Positions 1 to 3,927 of a stretch of 6,550 bases of DNA are shown in pieces. The notes beneath the pieces are model-generated. The model saw only the letters and a list, made by a program, of their open reading frames with translations, did no database searches and was not told where the DNA came from. Source of the DNA: Flavobacteria bacterium RIFCSPLOWO2_12_FULL_31_7 (GTDB lineage: Bacteria > Bacteroidota > Bacteroidia > Flavobacteriales > Flavobacteriaceae). The position numbers and the translations under genes are program-made. Each line of letters starts with the position of its first letter. Positions within the stretch are counted from its first letter, which is position 1. The stretch is taken from assembly GCA_001800945.1 (NCBI GenBank), contig MGWJ01000189.1:1-6550 (forward strand). Reading direction: 5' to 3'.

Positions 1-2
1 AT

Positions 3-386
3 CAGATTGTTAAGAGTGGAATTGTCAAAAACCGACAAAGGTATTTGTGCAAATCTTGTAACTACTTTTTTAGTGTTAATAAATTAGGTAAAAAAATTGA
101 TGATTATTACGTTACAAAAGCACTTCAATTATATCTTGAAGGATTAAGTTTCAGAGAGATAGAACGAATTATCGGAGTTTCTCACGTTTCTATTAGTAAT
201 TGGGTAAAAGAATTTAAAATCAAAAAACCTGAAAATTCAAATTATCATCCCACTTATAAAATTTTTAACCATTTAGAATTGGTCGAATTTCTTAAAAATA
301 AGGAAATTTTATCTGGAGCAGGAATGATTATTACTGAACTTGGAGATAAGTTTATGCTAATTAAATGGGAACGTTTCAAGGATTAA
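3..386 (+). CDS. Partial InsA-like zinc-ribbon / helix-turn-helix protein (5' end outside window)
   Basis: The reading frame is open from the left edge, so the start lies upstream; 127 residues are visible. Counting from the first visible residue, a Cys-Lys-Ser-Cys knuckle at 16-19 follows the stretch QRYLCKSC, which is the second half of a zinc ribbon like that of IS1 InsA; the first Cys pair would be just off the window. A helix-turn-helix follows at about 48-70 (LSFREIERIIGVSHVSISNW). After it comes about 57 residues ending in a mixed hydrophobic segment (MIITELGDKFMLIKWERF) and a stop, with no DDE nuclease domain and no second transposase frame before the next gene. What is seen is a DNA-binding protein. 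It may be an IS1-family remnant, or a domesticated InsA-like regulator, since the visible frame is intact. A start inside the window (TTG at 45) would cut the zinc ribbon and is unlikely. Target unknown. Confidence 0.75.
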   Translation, partial: QIVKSGIVKNRQRYLCKSCNYFFSVNKLGKKIDDYYVTKALQLYLEGLSFREIERIIGVSHVSISNWVKEFKIKKPENSNYHPTYKIFNHLELVEFLKNKEILSGAGMIITELGDKFMLIKWERFKD

Positions 387-439
387 CTATACTCATTAAC
401 ATATATATATATCAAAATTTTTTTCGTATGATATTTTTT

Positions 440-447
440 AGAATTTG
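440..447 (+). promoter_or_regulatory. Weak candidate -7 element for the porin operon
   Basis: The 95 bases between the HTH gene and the porin gene are very A/T-rich and contain an (AT)6 run at 401-412. The only resemblance to the Bacteroidota -7 box TAnnTTTG is TAGAATTTG (439-447), which has one extra spacer base. No clear TTG -33 box lies at the right distance; only a T-run (418-424) is there. It would put the transcript start about 30 bases before the porin start. Position is sensible but the match is poor. Confidence 0.25.
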
Positions 448-481
448 GCTGCACTAAACAAATACTAACCAATATCAAATT

Positions 482-1774
482 ATGAAAAAATTACTAACCT
501 TATGTTGTTTTGCAGCTACTTATTTAGGCTTTTCGCAAACAACTCCTGCACCAGCAGCTACTACTGCTAGTCCAGAAAAAGAATGGGATGTAAGCTGGTA
601 TGGCTTTATTCGAACTGATTATATTTGGGATACCCGAAAATCAGCACAAGTAAGAGAATACAATTTAAATTTATATCCTTTAGACGAAGTTTTAGATGTC
701 AATGGTGCCGATTTAAATGATACAGGAGCTTCCAATTTTCTTTCTGTCGTTTCTCGTTTAGGTACAAAAGTGAAAGGTCCAAATGTTTGGGGAGCAAAAA
801 TTTCTGGAACTTTAGAAGGAGATTTCTTCGGAAATACGGAGTCAACAATCGGTTTATTACGCTTACGACATGCTTACGTGAATTTAGATTGGTCAAAAAC
901 TTCTTTATTAATGGGACAAACTTGGTATCCAACATTTATTCCAGAAGTATTTCCAGGTGTTGCTAATTTTAGTACTGGAATTTTATTCAATCCGTTTGGA
1001 TGGGCTTCGCAAGTTAGATTAAAACAAAATTTCACAAAAGAATTTTCAGGTGCAATTACCGCATATAAAGAAAGAGAATTCACCACTCAAACTGCCACTG
1101 GAGGAACTCAAAACTCGGCATCAATTAATTCATCAATTCCAACCATTCACGGACAATTACAATTTAAAAACAAAAATTGGATTGCTGGTATTGGTGCAGA
1201 ATACAAATCTTTACAACCTTTAACTGAATATAACGTAACATCAACAACTAAAGCGGTTAGTAAAGAAACAGTAAATACAACTTCATTTGTAGGTTATTTA
1301 AAATATTCAAATGACAAATTTCATATTAAAGCCTATGGAATTACTGGAGAAAATATGGCTAATCTAGTTATGTTAGGAGGTTTTACAGGATATTCAACAA
1401 CTGGACAAGCGGAACAATATGAAGGAAACAAAACAACTGCTTATTGGATTGATATTGCTAGTAATAATAAAAAAACAGCGCCTGGATTGTTCTTTGGTAT
1501 GACAACCAACGATGGTACTTCAAGAATCTTAGCTGCTGGTGAAACTGCAAAATATTATATTAGAGGTGTTTCTGGATCCAGAGTAGTAGAACAAGTAATG
1601 AGAATTGCCGGAAGAGTTGATTTCAAACAAAATAAATTCAGAGTAACTCCAGAAATTGAATACACAGGTGCAACTTGGGGTGATTTAAATAGTAATGGCA
1701 ACGGAACAGCCGATTTAAATAAAAAAGACGTTTCAAATATGAGATTTATGGTTTCATGTGCGTATTCTTTCTAA
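482..1774 (+). CDS. DcaP-like outer-membrane porin
   Basis: The 430-residue product is predicted to be an outer-membrane beta-barrel channel for small, probably anionic, solutes. Residues 1-18 form a signal peptide (MKKLLTLCCFAATYLGFS) with likely cleavage before Gln19, followed by a short Thr/Pro/Ala-rich stretch (20-33). The mature start, EWDVSWYGFIRTDYIWDTR, and the following blocks (VVSRLGTKVKGP, GTLEGDFFG, LRLRHAYVNLDW, LLMGQTWYPTF) alternate as beta strands and resemble the DcaP-like family, in which a strand-rich barrel follows a YGFI/R-type first strand and a conserved LRLRHAY motif. The chain ends in Tyr-Ser-Phe, the aromatic terminus recognised by the barrel assembly machinery. DcaP of Acinetobacter is known for dicarboxylate uptake; the substrate here is not shown by sequence. 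It is first of three closely spaced same-strand genes, 28 bases ahead of the permease. No Shine-Dalgarno sequence is seen; the start is fixed by the signal peptide. Confidence 0.85.
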   Translation: MKKLLTLCCFAATYLGFSQTTPAPAATTASPEKEWDVSWYGFIRTDYIWDTRKSAQVREYNLNLYPLDEVLDVNGADLNDTGASNFLSVVSRLGTKVKGPNVWGAKISGTLEGDFFGNTESTIGLLRLRHAYVNLDWSKTSLLMGQTWYPTFIPEVFPGVANFSTGILFNPFGWASQVRLKQNFTKEFSGAITAYKEREFTTQTATGGTQNSASINSSIPTIHGQLQFKNKNWIAGIGAEYKSLQPLTEYNVTSTTKAVSKETVNTTSFVGYLKYSNDKFHIKAYGITGENMANLVMLGGFTGYSTTGQAEQYEGNKTTAYWIDIASNNKKTAPGLFFGMTTNDGTSRILAAGETAKYYIRGVSGSRVVEQVMRIAGRVDFKQNKFRVTPEIEYTGATWGDLNSNGNGTADLNKKDVSNMRFMVSCAYSF

Positions 1775-1802
1775 AAATAAAACAACTTAATAAATTATAA
1801 AT

Positions 1803-3341
1803 ATGAGCGATAAAAAAACAACAGGAATTTGGAAAGTTATTTCTGCTTCCTCAATGGGAACAATGATTGAATGGTACGATTTCTATATCTTTGGAAGTTT
1901 GGCCGTAGTATTATCTACAAAATTTTTCCCTTCAGATAACCCAACAGCAGCCTTTCTATCTACTTTAGCTACATTCGCAGCTGGATTCGTAGTTAGACCA
2001 TTTGGAGCCTTATTTTTTGGAAGATTAGGAGATTTAATTGGAAGAAAATATACATTCATGGTAACACTAATGTTAATGGGTGGAGCTACTTTTGTTATTG
2101 GATGTATTCCAAGTTATGAAACTATTGGTTATGCCGCACCCGTTTTAGTATTAATTTTACGTTTACTTCAAGGTTTAGCTCTAGGAGGTGAATATGGTGG
2201 AGCCGCAACTTATGTCGCAGAACACGCTCCAGCTGGAGAAAAAGGATATTGGACTTCATGGATTCAAACAACGGCTACAGTAGGTTTATTTATTTCTTTA
2301 ATGGTTATTTTAATTACAAAAAGTTCTCTTTCTAAAGAAGCATTTGACGATTGGGGTTGGAGAGTACCATTTTGGGTTTCTATTTTAATGGTTTTTGTGT
2401 CTTATTTAATTCGTAAAAACATGCACGAATCGCCAGCTTTTGCCAAAACTAAAGCTGAAGGAAAAATTTCAACTAATCCATTAAAAGAAAGTTTCGGAAA
2501 CAAATACAACTTAAAATTTGTACTTTTAGCTTTATTCGGTGCTACAATGGGACAAGGAGTCGTATGGTATACAGGTCAATTTTATGCGATGAATTTCTTA
2601 AAAACAGTTCAATGTATTGATTCTTCTCAGGTTGATATGTTATTAGGAATTGCATTAATTCTTGGAACGCCTTTCTTTGTGTTTTTCGGATGGTTGAGCG
2701 ATAAAGTGGGAAGAAAATACATCATGATGGGAGGAATGTTAATTGCGATTTTATTATACAGACCGATTTACAAACAAATGTATAAAACAACAGATCTAAC
2801 TTTAAAAACAGAAGTTGTTGCTAATACAAAAGTGGTTCCATCTATGAAAGAAGTAGATGCTACAAAAATGGACTCTATTTATACAACTACCAAAACATTT
2901 ACTGATGGAACTGCTGTAGAAGAAATTCAAACCAAACATTTCGAAGATGGAAAATTAATGGTTGACGATAAAGGAAAAGACAAAATTGAAACAAAAATTA
3001 CCAAAACAATTAATAATACTGATAAATGGATGCTAGTTTTCCTAGTGTTTATTCAGGTGATTTTTGTGACAATGGTGTATGGACCAATTGCAGCTTTCTT
3101 AGTAGAAATGTTCCCAGTAAAAATTCGTTACACATCAATGTCGTTACCATATCACGTTGGAAATGGTATTTTCGGCGGACTTTTACCTGCTATTTCAACC
3201 TATTTTGTAACTTCGGCTAAAGATGCTGGAAATCCAGAATTTTATTTAGAAGGACTTTGGTATCCAATCGGAATTGCTGCAGTTTGTTTCGTAATTGGAA
3301 TGATTTACATTGATAGAAAAATTAATACGCTTCACGACTAA
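1803..3341 (+). CDS. MHS-family MFS symporter with a large periplasmic insertion
   Basis: Inner-membrane 12-helix transporter of 512 residues in the metabolite:H+ symporter branch of the MFS (relatives: YhjE, KgtP, ProP). Diagnostic blocks are EWYDFYIFG in TM1 (23-31), VVRPFGALFFGRLGDLIGRK (63-82, including motif A in loop 2-3), RLLQGLALGGEYGG (120-133), the second motif-A copy GWLSDKVGRKY (296-306), and YGPIAAFLVEMFP with IRYTSMSLPYHVGNG toward the C-terminus. Between TM9 and TM10 (about 320-408) there are some 88 hydrophilic Lys/Thr/Asp-rich residues not present in the roughly 430-450-residue enterobacterial relatives; an odd-to-even loop faces the periplasm. The C-terminal coiled coil of ProP is absent. 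Substrates in the family include carboxylates, 2-oxoglutarate, proline and betaine, so the substrate cannot be named. It follows the porin by 28 bases and precedes the next gene by 12, which implies co-transcription and cooperation of porin and permease. Confidence 0.9.
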   Translation: MSDKKTTGIWKVISASSMGTMIEWYDFYIFGSLAVVLSTKFFPSDNPTAAFLSTLATFAAGFVVRPFGALFFGRLGDLIGRKYTFMVTLMLMGGATFVIGCIPSYETIGYAAPVLVLILRLLQGLALGGEYGGAATYVAEHAPAGEKGYWTSWIQTTATVGLFISLMVILITKSSLSKEAFDDWGWRVPFWVSILMVFVSYLIRKNMHESPAFAKTKAEGKISTNPLKESFGNKYNLKFVLLALFGATMGQGVVWYTGQFYAMNFLKTVQCIDSSQVDMLLGIALILGTPFFVFFGWLSDKVGRKYIMMGGMLIAILLYRPIYKQMYKTTDLTLKTEVVANTKVVPSMKEVDATKMDSIYTTTKTFTDGTAVEEIQTKHFEDGKLMVDDKGKDKIETKITKTINNTDKWMLVFLVFIQVIFVTMVYGPIAAFLVEMFPVKIRYTSMSLPYHVGNGIFGGLLPAISTYFVTSAKDAGNPEFYLEGLWYPIGIAAVCFVIGMIYIDRKINTLHD

Positions 3342-3353
3342 AAACATAAACTT

Positions 3354-3569
3354 ATGAACGCAATAAAAAAATATTTAGGAATAGTTTGGATGGCATTATC
3401 TGCCGCAGTAGCCTATTATAGTTATGAAATTTTCGGAGGAAAATTTGCAACAGGAAAACAAGAAGATTTAGTATTCGCAATCATTATCTTCTTCGTTTTA
3501 TTACCCTTAATCGTTTCCGGATTAGCTATTTTCGGATGGTATTCTCTACAAAACGAATATGAAGATTAG
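3354..3569 (+). CDS. Small two-helix membrane protein, third gene of the porin-permease unit
   Basis: The 71-residue protein has two predicted membrane helices (about 7-28 and 39-65) separated by a short polar hairpin (GGKFATGKQED), a basic N-terminus (MNAIKKYLG) and an acidic C-terminus (LQNEYED), consistent with both ends in the cytoplasm. It starts only 12 bases after the permease stop and is the last gene before a hairpin terminator, so it is almost certainly co-transcribed with porin and permease. It resembles short flavobacterial proteins I recall under the label DUF6814, but this assignment is from memory and untested. A role as an accessory or stability subunit of the permease is inferred from position only; no catalytic residues are visible. 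Confidence 0.8.
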   Translation: MNAIKKYLGIVWMALSAAVAYYSYEIFGGKFATGKQEDLVFAIIIFFVLLPLIVSGLAIFGWYSLQNEYED

Positions 3570-3596
3570 TTTGATTTAATTTAATTTTTTGTTACA

Positions 3597-3624
3597 AAAA
3601 GCTCTTATTTATTTAAGAGCTTTT
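3597..3624 (+). terminator. Hairpin terminator after the porin-permease unit
   Basis: An 11-bp perfect inverted repeat, AAAAGCTCTTA (3597-3607) and TAAGAGCTTTT (3614-3624), encloses a 6-base loop. The right arm ends in four Ts and continues TGTGCATTT, so the U-tract is short. A-rich sequence before the left arm could give the hairpin some activity on the opposite strand too. It lies 27 bases after the last stop of the upstream unit and before the next gene's candidate promoter, as expected for a transcription-unit boundary. Confidence 0.8.
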
Positions 3625-3639
3625 GTGCATTTAAATCAG

Positions 3640-3668
3640 TTGTGTTTTAAAAACTTTATGTAAATTAG
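3640..3668 (+). promoter_or_regulatory. Candidate Bacteroidota-type promoter for the small protein / symporter-kinase unit
   Basis: TTG at 3640-3642 and TAAATTAG at 3661-3668 (seven of eight positions of TAnnTTTG, counting the free ones) are 18 bases apart, close to the spacing of the flavobacterial -33/-7 promoter. The transcript would begin near 3675, after the terminator and about 57 bases before the ATG at 3733. Such short A/T-rich matches arise easily by chance. Confidence 0.35.
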
Positions 3669-3700
3669 TAAAATAATTCATAGAAATATATAAACAAAAA

Positions 3701-3726
3701 CTTCGAGACTTAGTGCCTTAGTGGCT
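3701..3726 (+). repeat. Degenerate 8-base tandem repeat (CTTnGnGn)x3
   Basis: Three consecutive 8-base units, CTTCGAGA, CTTAGTGC and CTTAGTGG, followed by CT, share the pattern CTTnGnGn. It is distinctly richer in G and C than the flanking intergenic sequence and ends six bases before the ATG at 3733. I recall similar CTTTGCGnCTTTGCG-type strings between genes in many flavobacterial genomes; that part is memory, whereas the 8-base period is visible here. Confidence 0.6.
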
Positions 3727-3732
3727 ATAAAT

Positions 3733-3927
3733 ATGAAAAAAAGACACCAACAAAAATTAGTTATCGTTTCCATGGTATTACTCATTTGTTTGAATATGCC
3801 AATTGTATTATTATTTGATTCCTATAAAAATGTTTTCGGATTTCCTAGCAACTATATTTTCATTTTTTCCGCTTGGTTACTTTCCATTTTAGTTTCATTA
3901 TATATCATGATTCGTTACAATGAATAG
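3733..3927 (+). CDS. Small two-helix membrane protein preceding the symporter-kinase (DUF3311/CbrX-like)
   Basis: The 64-residue protein has a basic N-terminus (MKKRHQQK), a first membrane helix at about 9-28, a short loop with F35-G-F-P38, and a second helix at about 41-60 containing Trp48, ending IRYNE. The ATG at 3733 is preferred to an in-frame GTG at 3721, which lies inside the 8-base repeat and would add only MAIN. The Pro in or after helix one, the lfGfP turn and the Trp in helix two recall the short proteins (DUF3311, and by analogy DUF997 or DUF485) encoded just before sodium/solute symporters. In Pseudomonas a small hydrophobic protein, CbrX, is likewise encoded ahead of the symporter-kinase CbrA. 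Its last 8 bases overlap the next gene, which suggests a linked product. Family membership is inferred by eye; function is unknown. Confidence 0.75.
   Translation: MKKRHQQKLVIVSMVLLICLNMPIVLLFDSYKNVFGFPSNYIFIFSAWLLSILVSLYIMIRYNE
3920..3927 (+). promoter_or_regulatory. Overlapping start/stop (ATGAATAG) coupling the two genes
   Basis: The ATG of the symporter-kinase (3920-3922) lies inside the end of the preceding gene, whose TAG is at 3925-3927, giving an 8-base overlap in a different frame. There is no Shine-Dalgarno-like sequence before the kinase start. This layout is typical of translational coupling, where ribosomes finishing the small protein start the large one. Confidence 0.65.

Noticed and set aside
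401..412. (AT)6 run between the HTH gene and the porin gene
   Set aside because: Too short and low in complexity to call a functional repeat or terminator in such A/T-rich DNA.
699..1086. Two overlapping minus-strand open frames (78 and 70 residues) inside the porin gene
   Set aside because: They lie opposite a well-supported gene, overlap each other and show no family-like motifs.
3026..3220. 64-residue plus-strand frame inside the permease gene
   Set aside because: Out-of-frame shadow of the MHS symporter; its sequence has no coherent domain.
3721..3732. GTG start at 3721 for the small membrane protein
   Set aside because: It lies within the 8-base repeat, adds only four residues before MKKRHQQK, and the ATG at 3733 gives a typical basic N-terminus.
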